A stretch of DNA of 64,000 nt from an uncultured Colwellia sp. (GCA_913062815.1 CAJXWZ010000014.1:61299-125298), one strand, 5' to 3'. Counted from the stretch's first letter, positions 39,055-48,939 are shown. Numbers and translations are program-made. The notes: generated by a model from the sequence alone, not told the origin.

Positions 39055-39957
39055 TCATACAATTTGACTAGGCTCTATTTTCATCCACATAGAAAACTCT
39101 TCTCCCTGAGTTAGTTCATTCATGCCAGTATCTTGATGTCCATCATTAGATAAATTAAATGCATCTGTACAGTGCGTTACGGGCTCCACACAGAAAAAGT
39201 CTTCTTTTTCAGGCGAATATACCACCAAAAACTTACAATTACTGGAGGTTGTCATATTCGCATGTATACCCCACTCAGGCCATTCAACTTGAGCTTGCTG
39301 CTTAAATCCTACCAAGGCATTATCTAGCTTATTATTGTCTATATTTATACCTGTACCACTTACAAGTCCATGAGGCGGATCAACAATTTCAGTTGGCATG
39401 CATTCACTATCAACTGCCCACATTTTATCGACATCTGTCATCAGTCGACTCAACGGTGTTCTAGTAAAGTAAGGGTGCAGACCTAATCCAGCAGGCATTG
39501 TATTTGAACCTGTATTTTTTATGGATAACTCAATTGTTAACTCACCCTGCTCTAACGATATTTTTTGCATAGCCTGGTAAGGGAACGGCCATTCATCGGC
39601 AGTATGGGTGTATTGCATAAGGACGCTATTTTCATTTACCTCAATAATATTCCACTCTGCTTGCCAGCCATGACCGTGATTAGTATGTTTTTCAGGTAGC
39701 GTGTTAAGTGGCAGCTTAACAAGCTCTCCTTGCCAATTAAATTTTCCATCCCTTATACGGTTAGAAAATGGTACTAGCGGGAAATTACAGCTATCTAAAA
39801 CAGTTATAGGTGCAATGCTTTCACGAAATATTGCTCGACGCTTATTATCAATCAAAACATTATATGCAAGCACACTTGCGCCTAGACTTGGCGCAATTTG
39901 TACTTCGGCGATACCATCACTTAATTTTAGCACTCTCATTTCATTCACTTTAACCAT
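39055..39957 (-). CDS. Aldose 1-epimerase family protein
   Basis: A 300-residue mutarotase-like protein with the GalM fold motifs: NPLVPFSNRIRDG-type segment (CNFPLVPFSNRIRDGKF), the catalytic His pair region (NHGHGW and GLGLHPYF) and the C-terminal FFCVEPVTHCTDAFN with the catalytic Glu. It interconverts alpha and beta anomers of galactose, feeding the anomer-specific SDR dehydrogenase (inference). The Met at 39957 or the one at 39939 is the likely start; an earlier in-frame start would place a dyad operator inside the coding region. It is transcribed away from the chemoreceptor gene, with operators for both in between. Confidence 0.85.
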   Translation of the reverse strand: MVKVNEMRVLKLSDGIAEVQIAPSLGASVLAYNVLIDNKRRAIFRESIAPITVLDSCNFPLVPFSNRIRDGKFNWQGELVKLPLNTLPEKHTNHGHGWQAEWNIIEVNENSVLMQYTHTADEWPFPYQAMQKISLEQGELTIELSIKNTGSNTMPAGLGLHPYFTRTPLSRLMTDVDKMWAVDSECMPTEIVDPPHGLVSGTGINIDNNKLDNALVGFKQQAQVEWPEWGIHANMTTSSNCKFLVVYSPEKEDFFCVEPVTHCTDAFNLSNDGHQDTGMNELTQGEEFSMWMKIEPSQIV

Positions 39958-39967
39958 AAACACAAAT

Positions 39968-39983
39968 ATAGTATTTATATTAC
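39968..39983. promoter_or_regulatory. 16-bp dyad operator, aldose epimerase gene
   Basis: ATAGTA-TTTA-TATTAC, ten bases upstream of the epimerase start at 39957, matches the locus consensus at 10 of 12 arm positions. Confidence 0.55.
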
Positions 39984-40113
39984 AATTTACCATTAAAAAA
40001 GTAAAATTTCATTTGTTGTGAAATTCAACAACTTAACATAAAATTCCTGTAAACTGGCTCTTTCAGAGCTATTTATCATGAATATTTTTTGACAAACAAG
40101 GTGACAAAAGTTA

Positions 40114-40129
40114 ATAATATTTATATTAC
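40114..40129. promoter_or_regulatory. 16-bp dyad operator, chemoreceptor gene
   Basis: ATAATA-TTTA-TATTAC lies 22 bases upstream of the chemoreceptor ATG, tying this gene to the galactan regulon. Confidence 0.55.
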
Positions 40130-40151
40130 TTATAACTTTTATTGATTGACT

Positions 40152-42149
40152 ATGTCCATTAAATATAAATTAATTGCGCTGTTTATCACGCCACTACTAG
40201 CTTTTTTAATCACTGCGACAGTTAACATCAGCCAAAACATTACCGTTGCCGATGATGCTGAAAGTGTTAGCTCGTTAGTCAAATTAGTGGTGGCATTAAA
40301 TGATGCTGCAGATGCTATGCAAAAAGAACGGACGTTCAGTGTATTGTACGCTTTAAATAGCGTGCAATGGCTTGATGAATTGAAGAAGCAACGAAGGACA
40401 ACTGATCAAAAAGAAAATCAACTGCTTCAACTAATACAAGAAACGGAGGTTTCAGGTTTTAGCGAAATTACTCAAACATCTATTCAAAAACAAATGACGA
40501 CAATCGTTGAAGGTTTTAAAACGAATCGAAGTGATGTAGACAACAAGGTATTTTCCCCTGATGAAACCATTGTTAAATTATCAGGCAATATATTTGGTAC
40601 GGTATGGCTAGGACTAAGCCTAGTACATGAAGCAAAAACACCTACAACATTACTGGATATTATTAATTACACCAATATTTTAAAACTAAAAAATTCAATG
40701 GGGACACTGCACAGTGCCCTACCTATATCCATTATTGAAGGGAAAGTAACATCAAGAAAACATCTAATCCGAATTGCCAAATTAGAAAGTCAAATGCGCG
40801 CCCATGGCGCAAATGTGATGCAATTATCAAAAGGGGCGCTCAACGAAACCTTTACTCGTTTACATAAGGAAACACTGCAAGGTGAAAAAAAAGGAACTTC
40901 ATTTTATCGCGGACTTTCGAACATCGCGATAAAGGGTATTAATAAACCGCTGAACATCGACTTACCACAATGGTTAAAGGAAATAGATAGTTTATTAAAT
41001 ACCATAAGAACGATAGAAACTAGTGCAGCTCAAGCAGTAATTAATACCGCAGAGTCTGAGCAAAAGTCCGCTAAAAGCAACCTCTTTTTTTGGATCGGTT
41101 TAGTTTCGATTGTACTAATAATAACTATAGCGGCAAGTTTATATTTAATGAAAGGCATTAACGCGCCCCTCGCCAATATGACTACTCGTATCAAAGATAT
41201 TGCCGAAGGTGAAGGCGACTTAACCAAACAATTAAGGCACTTACCCAAAGATGAATTAGGTGTATTAGGTGGCTGGGTAAACACCATCATAGAAAACCTA
41301 CGTCTGTTAATTATTGACATTCAATCTACGGCCACAGAGGTTAACAATTCAGCTGAGCAATCAATTCAAGTAGCCCACTCAAATAATGATGCGGTCAACT
41401 TGCAATTAAGTGAGATTAATATGGTTGTTACCGCGATGAATGAAATGGCAGTTACCTCTCAGCAAATGGCTGAAAGTGCCGCTACCGCGGCCGATTCTGC
41501 TAACGAAGGTCAAAATTATGTTGATATTTGTAATAACAAGGTCTCTGAAAATTGCCAAGCCATTGAACAAATGGTAGAGCAAATCTGTGATGCTTCTCAT
41601 CAAGTCAATGATCTCGAGATGAATACCAAACAAATTCATACTATTTTATCGACAATTCAAAATATTGCCGAACAAACCAATTTATTGGCATTAAACGCCG
41701 CTATTGAAGCAGCACGTGCTGGTGAACAAGGACGTGGTTTTGCGGTAGTCGCTGATGAAGTAAGAACATTGGCCAAACGTACACAAGACTCAACTAGTGA
41801 AATTAGTTCCATGTTAGATCAACTACAAAACTCTACCAATGCTGTAGTTAATGCGATGAACCAAACACAAGAAAAATCATCTGAAGGGTTAGAAAAAGCA
41901 CAAGAAGCGGTGCATGCACTAACGCAAGTTGAACAGTCAGTTAATATGATAAACGATATGAATATTCAAATTGCTGCAGCTACTGAAGAACAAAGCAGTG
42001 TTTGTGAAGAAATGAATAGAAACATGGTACAAATTCAAAACCAATCTGATGTGGTACAAACGCAGTCTAAACAAGCTTCGCATCTAGGTGAACAGCTGGG
42101 TAATGTAGCTAAAAGTCAACGTGAATTAGTTTCTCAGTTTACTACATGA
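40152..42149 (+). CDS. Methyl-accepting chemotaxis protein with NIT-like sensor domain
   Basis: A 665-residue chemoreceptor. The first membrane helix ([20 protein letters not shown]) and second ([20 protein letters not shown], about residues 312-331) enclose a ~280-residue all-helical periplasmic domain with features of the NIT class ([31 protein letters not shown]). Then come a HAMP domain ([20 protein letters not shown]) and the conserved signalling tip ([35 protein letters not shown]). NIT domains were named for nitrate/nitrite sensing, but ligands vary. A dyad operator shared with galactan genes lies just upstream, and the gene sits between an epimerase and a sulfatase, so sensing a galactan breakdown product or sulfate is possible (inference). 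ATG at 40152 is chosen over a TTG two codons upstream. Confidence 0.88.
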   Translation: MSIKYKLIALFITPLLAFLITATVNISQNITVADDAESVSSLVKLVVALNDAADAMQKERTFSVLYALNSVQWLDELKKQRRTTDQKENQLLQLIQETEVSGFSEITQTSIQKQMTTIVEGFKTNRSDVDNKVFSPDETIVKLSGNIFGTVWLGLSLVHEAKTPTTLLDIINYTNILKLKNSMGTLHSALPISIIEGKVTSRKHLIRIAKLESQMRAHGANVMQLSKGALNETFTRLHKETLQGEKKGTSFYRGLSNIAIKGINKPLNIDLPQWLKEIDSLLNTIRTIETSAAQAVINTAESEQKSAKSNLFFWIGLVSIVLIITIAASLYLMKGINAPLANMTTRIKDIAEGEGDLTKQLRHLPKDELGVLGGWVNTIIENLRLLIIDIQSTATEVNNSAEQSIQVAHSNNDAVNLQLSEINMVVTAMNEMAVTSQQMAESAATAADSANEGQNYVDICNNKVSENCQAIEQMVEQICDASHQVNDLEMNTKQIHTILSTIQNIAEQTNLLALNAAIEAARAGEQGRGFAVVADEVRTLAKRTQDSTSEISSMLDQLQNSTNAVVNAMNQTQEKSSEGLEKAQEAVHALTQVEQSVNMINDMNIQIAAATEEQSSVCEEMNRNMVQIQNQSDVVQTQSKQASHLGEQLGNVAKSQRELVSQFTT

Positions 42150-42187
42150 CAAATAGGTTATTGAAGACAAATCACCTTGATAATTTT

Positions 42188-42215
42188 AACTATTTCACTC
42201 ACAAGTGAAATAGTT
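42188..42215 (+). terminator. Perfect 12-bp inverted repeat after the chemoreceptor gene
   Basis: AACTATTTCACT-CACA-AGTGAAATAGTT lies 38 bases after the chemoreceptor stop codon. No T-run follows on the plus strand; it probably forms a terminator-like or 3'-protecting hairpin. Confidence 0.5.
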
Positions 42216-42280
42216 AAGACAGGACATATCCAATGGATGCGTAATAATATATAGCGAACATTGGCATTATTTTTTATTTT

Positions 42281-42296
42281 ATAGTATAAATACTAT
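42281..42296. promoter_or_regulatory. 16-bp dyad operator (perfect arms), sulfatase 42324
   Basis: ATAGTA-TAAA-TACTAT is the best copy of the recurring dyad, with fully complementary six-base arms, ending 27 bases before the sulfatase start codon. Confidence 0.65.
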
Positions 42297-42323
42297 TAAT
42301 TGATTATTTGTTATTTATTCAAA

Positions 42324-43841
42324 ATGAAACAACTTTCTAAATATCTAAGCACTTTACTATTATGTACTCTCTGTTCTATTGGTTTAATCGCGAATGCCAG
42401 CAAGATAACTAATGAAAAAAATACAGCTGATAAGCAAAAATGGAATTTTCTGATAATTGTTGTAGATGATTTGGGCTTTATGGATATAGCGCCAAATAAT
42501 CCTGAAACCTTTTACAAAACACCAAATATCACACAGCTTGCAAAAGAAGGGGTTAATTTTTCAAACAGCTATGCTGCTAACCCTGTTTGTAGCCCATCAA
42601 GGGTGGCTTTGATGACAGGAATTAATCCAGCAAAACTACGCACGACGGATTGGTTCCATCACAAGCATGGTAAAAGGCTATCAGGACACTTCAATGTCGC
42701 CAATAGCCTTGATTATTTACCCAAAAACACGCTGACACTAGCTGAAGCTTTACCTGAAGATTATCAAACATCTTTTATCGGAAAATGGCACTTAGGTGAG
42801 GAAGAAACATACTGGCCAGAGCACCAAGGCTTTGACAGCAACATTGCTGGTTGGAGCTCAGGCTCGCCAAGAGGCGGATATTTCGCTCCGTATAAAAACC
42901 CAAGATTAAAACAAGGCATGGATGGCGAGTACCTAACTGAGCGATTAAGTGATGAAGCAATAAAGCAATTAGCTGAGACTAATGGAAAACCTTTCTTAAT
43001 GGTCTTATCGTACTATTCTGTTCATGTGCCATTACAAGCGCCAAAAGAAACAATAGCTCATTATAAAAAGCTATCTCCATCACACTTGTCTGATAATAAC
43101 TTTGCCCTAGAAGAGCAAGTTCTACCACAAAGCAAACAAGCTAGAAAAGTACGAATTAAGCAAAACCACCCTACTTATGCAGCTATGGTAGAGCATATGG
43201 ATACTAATGTTGGTCGTGTTTTAGCTGAACTTAAACGTTCCGGATTAGATAACAATACCGTGGTCATTTTCACCTCTGATAATGGCGGTTTATCAACTGC
43301 AGAAGGTCACCCAACCAGTAACCTCCCTTATAGAGGAGGGAAAGGCTGGATATACGAAGGTGGCATTAAGGTGCCACTTATTGTCAAAATCCCACAATTA
43401 GGCCAACAAGGCAAAGTACAAACGAGCCCTGTTATTGGTATGGATGTGCCAACGACAATTTTGACTTTAGCAAATCAAAAGACAGCGGCACTTGACGGTG
43501 TTGATTTAACCTCATTAATTAGCAACACAGCTTCATCAATTACTAGACCATTATTTTGGCATTACCCTCATTACAGTAATCAAGGAGGCGTACCTGCTGC
43601 TGCTGTTCGATTAGGTAACTTTAAACTTATTCAACGATTAGAAAGCGGTAAGCTGCATTTATTTAATCTAAATAATGATCCTGGCGAACAAAATGATATC
43701 GCAGCGCAATTCCCTGAACAGCTAGAAAAATTAACTAAACTTTTAACAAACTGGTATAAAGAAGTTGATGCTCAATTTCTCACCCCAAAAGCAAATAGAA
43801 CGCCATGGCAATCATCCGAGGGTACTCAACATGCATTATAA
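42324..43841 (+). CDS. S1 family sulfatase (CSPSR), arylsulfatase A-like
   Basis: A 505-residue secreted sulfatase with a signal peptide (ending near IANASK), metal site IIVVDDLGFMDIA, formylglycine motif CSPSRVALMTG (Cys89), GKWHLGEEE and FTSDNGGLS. A cluster of His and Trp after the active-site motif (TDWFHHKHGKRL) is a probable substrate-binding loop and marks a different S1 subfamily from the tandem sulfatases at 29-34 kb. First gene of a two-gene operon with the next sulfatase, which overlaps its 3' end by 11 bases. ATG at 42324 is used; a TTG eight codons upstream lies almost on the dyad operator and is unlikely. Confidence 0.9.
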   Translation: MKQLSKYLSTLLLCTLCSIGLIANASKITNEKNTADKQKWNFLIIVVDDLGFMDIAPNNPETFYKTPNITQLAKEGVNFSNSYAANPVCSPSRVALMTGINPAKLRTTDWFHHKHGKRLSGHFNVANSLDYLPKNTLTLAEALPEDYQTSFIGKWHLGEEETYWPEHQGFDSNIAGWSSGSPRGGYFAPYKNPRLKQGMDGEYLTERLSDEAIKQLAETNGKPFLMVLSYYSVHVPLQAPKETIAHYKKLSPSHLSDNNFALEEQVLPQSKQARKVRIKQNHPTYAAMVEHMDTNVGRVLAELKRSGLDNNTVVIFTSDNGGLSTAEGHPTSNLPYRGGKGWIYEGGIKVPLIVKIPQLGQQGKVQTSPVIGMDVPTTILTLANQKTAALDGVDLTSLISNTASSITRPLFWHYPHYSNQGGVPAAAVRLGNFKLIQRLESGKLHLFNLNNDPGEQNDIAAQFPEQLEKLTKLLTNWYKEVDAQFLTPKANRTPWQSSEGTQHAL

Positions 43842-45267
43842 ATATTCAAAACTTCTTTTGTCTCTATTGAGTTTGTTGTTTATGGTCTCGGCTTGCGGCA
43901 CTAAGACAGAAATCCAGTCATTGCCAAGCAAGCAACCAAATATTATTTATATTTTAGCTGATGATATGGGCTACGGTGACGTCGGTGTTTATGGCCAAAA
44001 TAAAATAAAAACACCTAATATTGATCAGCTCGCCAATGATGGAATGAAGTTTACCCAACATTATGCTGGTTCGACTGTTTGCGGCCCCTCACGAGCAAGC
44101 CTTTTAACAGGCTTACATTCTGGGCATAGTCCAATTAGAGGCAATCCTAAATGGACAAATAGCGGTCAACCTGTTGATCTGAAACCCGATGATATTACCC
44201 TTGCTGAGATGCTGAAAGCAAACGGTTATAACACCGCAGCTATTGGCAAATGGGGATTAGCTGAAAGTGACGATCCAGAGCTAAAATCTATGCCTCTTCA
44301 GCAAGGTTTTGACTATTTCTTTGGTTTAAAAACGCATACTGAAGCACACCATTATTATTGGCATCGTCTATTTGAAAATAATCAGCCATTTATCTTAAAA
44401 GATAATGACTATATGAATAACAAAGGGGTTTACACTCATGACTTATTTACCAGTAAAGCAATCGACTATGTAAAACAGCAAAAACAGGATAAGCCTTTTT
44501 TCTTATATTTGGCTTACACCATTCCACACCTTGCGATGACAGTGCCAGAAGACTCTAAAAAGCAATATTTAGCTCTCAACTGGCCTAAACGTATGATGAA
44601 TACCCAAAAGCATTACCGTAATGATGAAGAAGGAAATACCACTTATGCTGGCATGGTCTCACGTATGGATAGAGATATAGGCAGCCTACTTTCAGTATTA
44701 AAAGAACAAGGCTTTACAGACAATACGTTAGTCATTTTCACCAGTGATAATGGCCATGAATATGATCGAGGTTTTTTTAATAGCAATGGTGAATTTAAAG
44801 GCCGTAAAAGAGATCTATATGAAGGTGGTATTCGCATTCCATTCATAGCTAAATGGCCAGAGAAGATCAAAAAAGCTACAACATCAGCACATGTATCTGC
44901 ATTTTGGGACATGATGCCTACTTTCTGTGAGCTTGCTGGTGGCAATAGCTGTCCTAAAACCGACGGTATATCTATGGTAAACGAGTTAACTAACGCAGGA
45001 AAACAGCAAAAGCATGATGCGCTTTATTGGGAGTTTAACGAAGCCAAAGGGCCTCTACAGGCACTTCGTGAAGGCGATTGGAAATTGGTGAAGCGTTATA
45101 AAAAGCAAGTTGAGCTTTATAATCTTGCGCTAGATAAAGGTGAACTTTACAACGTCGCTCAGCAACACCCTGAAGTTGTTAGTCGTTTACTTAATAAAAT
45201 ATCAAGCGCTCGAACTTATCACCCAGAGTTTACCCTAAAGAAATTAAGAAACCCTTGGGATAAATAG
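43831..45267 (+). CDS. S1 family sulfatase (CGPSR) lipoprotein
   Basis: A 478-residue sulfatase anchored as a lipoprotein: lipobox VSAC at residues 19-22. Metal site ILADDMGYGDVG, formylglycine motif CGPSRASLLTG (Cys84), GKWGLAES in place of the usual GKWH (Trp-Gly instead of Trp-His) and FTSDNGHEYD are visible. The GHSPIRGNPKW segment after the active site is typical of one arylsulfatase subgroup. The start at 43831 has GAGGG eight bases upstream and overlaps the previous sulfatase by 11 bases, so translation is coupled. The loss of the His in the GKWH position, which elsewhere helps hold sulfate, distinguishes it from its neighbours and may tune specificity. Confidence 0.9.
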   Translation: MHYKYSKLLLSLLSLLFMVSACGTKTEIQSLPSKQPNIIYILADDMGYGDVGVYGQNKIKTPNIDQLANDGMKFTQHYAGSTVCGPSRASLLTGLHSGHSPIRGNPKWTNSGQPVDLKPDDITLAEMLKANGYNTAAIGKWGLAESDDPELKSMPLQQGFDYFFGLKTHTEAHHYYWHRLFENNQPFILKDNDYMNNKGVYTHDLFTSKAIDYVKQQKQDKPFFLYLAYTIPHLAMTVPEDSKKQYLALNWPKRMMNTQKHYRNDEEGNTTYAGMVSRMDRDIGSLLSVLKEQGFTDNTLVIFTSDNGHEYDRGFFNSNGEFKGRKRDLYEGGIRIPFIAKWPEKIKKATTSAHVSAFWDMMPTFCELAGGNSCPKTDGISMVNELTNAGKQQKHDALYWEFNEAKGPLQALREGDWKLVKRYKKQVELYNLALDKGELYNVAQQHPEVVSRLLNKISSARTYHPEFTLKKLRNPWDK

Positions 45268-45384
45268 AGCCCTCAATCAAAAGTGACGTCGTTCAATTGA
45301 TAATCAAGAGAATAACGTCATGTAAAATTAGTCGTCGTTAAAACAAAACCATGTGAATTAAATAACGTTGTAGGTGAATGTTTT

Positions 45385-45780
45385 ATGGAACAATACCGTT
45401 TGAGTTTTGCTCGAATCAATATATTGATAGATAAAATTGTAGAAGTTGTTATAGATAATTATGTCAATGTTAGTATTGAAATGGTTGAAGAGTTAGATAC
45501 TTTCCTCAATAACGCTTTAGATCATCCTTACGGTTTACTGATTAATAAAGTCAATCATTATAGCTATAGCTTTGAAGCGACATTGATCTTTGCTTCTCTT
45601 GATAATATCAAAGCAATTGCCGTTATCAATTATTCTAAATCAAGTGAAGAGATAACAACGAATATTATGAAACAGCGGCAAATTGACCAACTCAATATAA
45701 AATCCTTTTCAGGTTTAGGTTTAGGTTATCAACAGGCAACCGCTTGGCTCAAGAATCAACTTATCAAGTCAGCTGAATAA
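45385..45780 (+). CDS. Hypothetical 131-residue cytoplasmic protein
   Basis: No signal peptide or membrane segment. The pattern (strand-helix alternation, PYGLLINKVNHYSYSFEATL, then IKAIAVINYSK and a C-terminal amphipathic helix) recalls SpoIIAA/STAS-like small folds found in many marine gammaproteobacteria, but I do not recognise a specific family. Codon use and an in-frame ATG with upstream GTAGGTG support it as real. It stands alone between a sulfatase operon and the leftward operon ending at 46025. No functional claim is justified. Confidence 0.65.
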   Translation: MEQYRLSFARINILIDKIVEVVIDNYVNVSIEMVEELDTFLNNALDHPYGLLINKVNHYSYSFEATLIFASLDNIKAIAVINYSKSSEEITTNIMKQRQIDQLNIKSFSGLGLGYQQATAWLKNQLIKSAE

Positions 45781-45787
45781 CGATGCC

Positions 45788-45994
45788 TTAGGTAACTTGC
45801 GAAGTTTCATAGGTGTGGCAAGAAATACTTGCTTTATTGGAAGGTACTTGATCTTTGACAAAGCGTGAGGAGTTATTTTCTTCGTGGCCTGTATTAGCAT
45901 AAGTAGCAGAACTTATAGCGATAATAACAACCAAAAATAAGAATAACCCCGTACTTTTTAACTTGAATAAATCGACAAAAGTAAAGCTGAGCAC
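45788..45994 (-). CDS. Possible small secreted protein, GTG start
   Basis: A 68-residue frame starting with GTG that encodes a hydrophobic signal-like helix (GLFLFLVVIIAISSATYA) followed by a short polar tail with one Cys (EENNSSRFVKDQVPSNKASI). It lies 30 bases after the sulfatase stop at 46025 on the same strand and could be the tail of that operon. Against it: no ATG, and the purine-rich stretch upstream is too close to the GTG for a good Shine-Dalgarno. No homologue recognised. Confidence 0.35.
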   Translation of the reverse strand: MLSFTFVDLFKLKSTGLFLFLVVIIAISSATYANTGHEENNSSRFVKDQVPSNKASISCHTYETSQVT

Positions 45995-46024
45995 TTCTCT
46001 CTTTTATTATCTAGAAACAGTTTA

Positions 46025-47533
46025 TTAACTACTATCCTTTTTACGATAATTCACACATTCTGCACTAATACAATTATCTCCCCAACGCTTTATTACATCC
46101 GCAATACCCTCATCAGGCTCTTTGTACTGACCTTTATCGCCAGTTACCTTAATCCAGTCAAAAAGAATCTTGCGATGTTTTAGCAGTTGGCTGTTAAAAT
46201 CTTTATCCTTGGCTAAGTTATTGAGCTCATGAGGATCATTTACTAAGTCATATAACTCTTCTGCAGGTCTTGTCTCAGACATAAAGGCTGCTTGTGCTGG
46301 CGTTAACTTCCCTGCTTGGTATAACTTTTTATATGCAGACATAAAGGGAAATTTTTGCGGATGTAAATCACGATATTGTGCTTGCATATATGGCCGCTCA
46401 GGAAAGTAGTTCTTAATGTATTTGAAATGTTTACTTCGTACTGCTCTGATACGGTCAAAGGTATAGTCTAAACGGTCTCGTGCTGCAATGGTATATTCTT
46501 TGAATTGATAATCTCTAGCAAAAAGGTCATCTCCTTCCATACAATCTGGAATTTCTATACCCGCTAAAGCTAAAGATGAAGTACCTATATCAATGCCGTT
46601 AATAATATCTTCACGAACAGCACCATGGTGACGTAATTTATCATTACCGTTTAACCAACTCACCACGAAAGGTACCCGTATTCCGCCTTCATATACGAAC
46701 TGTTTATGGCGAGGTAACACCATGCCATGATCTGTGAAGAAAAATATCACGGTATTCGATAATAAATTATTTTCTTTAAGCTCATCGAGTATTTTACCTA
46801 CCCGCATATCCGTTATTGCAATTTGTTCATAGTGACGCGCCCATGCTTTTAAAAAAGACGGATGAGTTGGATAATAAGGCGGAATTTTATCCATCATATC
46901 ATTTGGGTGTATTTTACTAATTGCTTTAGCTTTATCTTTTCCGCCTTCCAATTGAATTTGGCCAAAAAACGGCTTATTGCTATCAAGTTCACTTAGTTTA
47001 AATTTTGCCCCTTTTTGAACAACACCTCTTGGGTTCGCTCTAAACTTTTTTAAATTGTCGGTTATCGGATCTAACGAGAACATTTCATTGTGTTTATAAT
47101 TAAAATTATAATCCTCTTTACCCATGTTAAATGTTTGGTAGCCTTTGTCGTTAAAGAGTTCTGGAATGGTTTTATAACCCTTAGGCAAATATATTTGCGA
47201 ATTTTTACCGCGTGAACTTCGATGATTATGTACACCTAATGTGGTCGGCATAGACCCAGTAATTATCGCTGACCGAGTTGGAGAGCATACCGGAGCGGGC
47301 ATAATCGCATTATTAAATCGAACACCAGTGTTTGCTATGTAATCAATATTTGGCGTTTCAACCGTATTGTCTCCATATGCCCCCATCCAGTCATTCATGT
47401 CTTCTACATAAATCCATAAAATATTAGGTTTTTGATTCGATTTATCCAGTGCTTTGCTTGGTTGTGCTATTGACACTAAACTTATGAATGAATAAAGGGT
47501 GATTGCTACAATCAATTTAATCTTGTTACACAT
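46025..47533 (-). CDS. S1 family sulfatase (CSPTR), sulfamidase-like
   Basis: A 502-residue secreted sulfatase with the N-terminal metal site ILWIYVEDMNDWMGAYG, the formylglycine motif CSPTRSAIITG (Cys83), a C-terminal-half FFTDHGMVLPRHK with the metal-binding Asp-His and a final DPHELNNLA segment. The EDMNDWMG and FTDHG signatures group it with N-sulfoglucosamine-sulfohydrolase-like (S1_8-type) enzymes, unlike the other seven here. In carrageenan loci enzymes of this type have been reported to act on galactose sulfate, so the name does not imply sulfamate cleavage. Start at 47533 leaves a 16-base gap after the solute-binding protein and begins the signal peptide. It is the last enzyme gene of the dgoA-led operon. 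Confidence 0.9.
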   Translation of the reverse strand: MCNKIKLIVAITLYSFISLVSIAQPSKALDKSNQKPNILWIYVEDMNDWMGAYGDNTVETPNIDYIANTGVRFNNAIMPAPVCSPTRSAIITGSMPTTLGVHNHRSSRGKNSQIYLPKGYKTIPELFNDKGYQTFNMGKEDYNFNYKHNEMFSLDPITDNLKKFRANPRGVVQKGAKFKLSELDSNKPFFGQIQLEGGKDKAKAISKIHPNDMMDKIPPYYPTHPSFLKAWARHYEQIAITDMRVGKILDELKENNLLSNTVIFFFTDHGMVLPRHKQFVYEGGIRVPFVVSWLNGNDKLRHHGAVREDIINGIDIGTSSLALAGIEIPDCMEGDDLFARDYQFKEYTIAARDRLDYTFDRIRAVRSKHFKYIKNYFPERPYMQAQYRDLHPQKFPFMSAYKKLYQAGKLTPAQAAFMSETRPAEELYDLVNDPHELNNLAKDKDFNSQLLKHRKILFDWIKVTGDKGQYKEPDEGIADVIKRWGDNCISAECVNYRKKDSS

Positions 47534-47549
47534 ATTAATACTGCTCTGG

Positions 47550-48860
47550 TTAATGATTTTTCGATAGAATGTTTTTGTCGTAAACAGCAAGTCTTAATGA
47601 CTCTAATTCGGCTGTTAACTGCTTCACATCACCCGTAATTAAGAATTTTGCAAAACTAACTACCGCCTCTCGCTCAAATTCAGGTTTAGCACCTCTGTCG
47701 AAAAAAGGTGATAAACCACGGGCATCGTTAATTGAAGCAATACCTTGTTGAGCATATTTATCTTTTCCTGGAGAAGCGTCGAGTCTGGCAGGGCTAGTAT
47801 GCAAGAAAGATGATAGTGTATTTTGAATCTCCTTTTGAGAGACAAACTCAAGAAATTGTTCGCTATAGTGTATTTTCTTACTATTTGAAGCGATAAAGAA
47901 CACATTTGAAGGTGCGGTTTCATATTTGGGAATATCATTAATTTTTGGAAATGCTATAAAGTCCACTTGTTGCCTAATATCTTCATCAAAAATTCGACTA
48001 GCCAGAGGGGTGCCCATCAACACAAAGCCAATTTTATCTCTTAAGAAATACGGTAGATACTCTTCCCAGCGCATATGAAAATAACTGGTGTCGTAAAAGC
48101 CACGGTTAATCAAGTCTTGCCATTCGATCAAAACTTGTTGAATTTTGACATCTTTATAAGAGACCTCTCCCAGCATGGTTTGATTAAAAAATTCTAAACC
48201 GTGCATTCGTAATACAAAATATTCAAACCACGCTGAGGCTATATAAGGTTGTTGCATAGATGCAGGAAATGGTGCAATTCCAATATCTTTTAACTGTTGA
48301 CAATACTCCTTAAACTCATGCCAATTTTCAGGTACTGGCCCTAGTTTTTCAGTAATTGATCTTTTATAAAATAAGCCCCAAGTGTAAATAGAGTATGGCA
48401 GCGCATATTGATTATTTTCATAACTACTACCTTCTATTTGCTCTTCTCTAAATTTTGAGTACCAATTGTTTTTCTTCCAAAGCTTGGTTATAGGGTGCAC
48501 AGCACCTAATTGAGCCATTTTTTGTAAGCGCATACCATTATGACCAAATAGAACATCAGGAGTATCGGTCTTTTCAATCAACCATTGGTTCATTTTTTCT
48601 TCAAAGTCATAGTCTTCAATGAATTTTTGTGGAATAACTTTAATGCCTGTTTCTTGCTCAAATTCTTTAAAAACAGGTAAAAAGGCTGACTTAACTGATG
48701 GCAGTACATTCAGCACTATAGTGATGGATTTTTCTGGTGTTTTTTTAGGTACAGAAGTAACCTTGTCTACTAATGAAGCAGGCGTGAACGCTCTTACCAA
48801 GGCAGCTGACAAAACAAATGCTATAGCTAGACAAGCAAATGATATAACAAGAGTTCTCAT
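47550..48860 (-). CDS. Isolated extracellular sugar-binding protein (family 1)
   Basis: A 436-residue periplasmic solute-binding protein of the MalE/UgpB type, with an N-terminal membrane or signal segment (LVISFACLAIAFVLSAALVRAF), the lobe motif FKEFEQETGIKVIP, NNQYALPYSIYTWGLFYKRS and ARLDASPGKDKYAQQ. Such proteins normally hand sugars to an ABC permease, but no permease or ATPase gene is near; uptake genes here are a Na+ symporter and TonB receptors. It may pass ligand to a chemoreceptor or a sensor kinase, or serve a permease encoded elsewhere (inference). AAAGGA lies six bases before the ATG. It follows the lactonase gene by 79 bases and precedes a sulfatase by 16, in one leftward operon. 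Confidence 0.85.
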   Translation of the reverse strand: MRTLVISFACLAIAFVLSAALVRAFTPASLVDKVTSVPKKTPEKSITIVLNVLPSVKSAFLPVFKEFEQETGIKVIPQKFIEDYDFEEKMNQWLIEKTDTPDVLFGHNGMRLQKMAQLGAVHPITKLWKKNNWYSKFREEQIEGSSYENNQYALPYSIYTWGLFYKRSITEKLGPVPENWHEFKEYCQQLKDIGIAPFPASMQQPYIASAWFEYFVLRMHGLEFFNQTMLGEVSYKDVKIQQVLIEWQDLINRGFYDTSYFHMRWEEYLPYFLRDKIGFVLMGTPLASRIFDEDIRQQVDFIAFPKINDIPKYETAPSNVFFIASNSKKIHYSEQFLEFVSQKEIQNTLSSFLHTSPARLDASPGKDKYAQQGIASINDARGLSPFFDRGAKPEFEREAVVSFAKFLITGDVKQLTAELESLRLAVYDKNILSKNH

Positions 48861-48939
48861 ACATAATCCTTTAATATTTTTAACTTGTTAAGTTTTTCTA
48901 CTGCACCATGAATAACTTAAATGAATTTAATGTTATTAA

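Noticed and set aside
39958..39993. N-terminal extension of the aldose epimerase starting at 39993
   Set aside because: It would put a dyad operator inside the coding region and adds residues with no family similarity.
42281..42296. Treating the ATAGTATAAATACTAT copies as ordinary -10 promoter boxes
   Set aside because: A -10 box would not need two six-base complementary arms with a fixed four-base centre repeated before functionally linked genes. AT-richness remains a caution and is reflected in the confidence.
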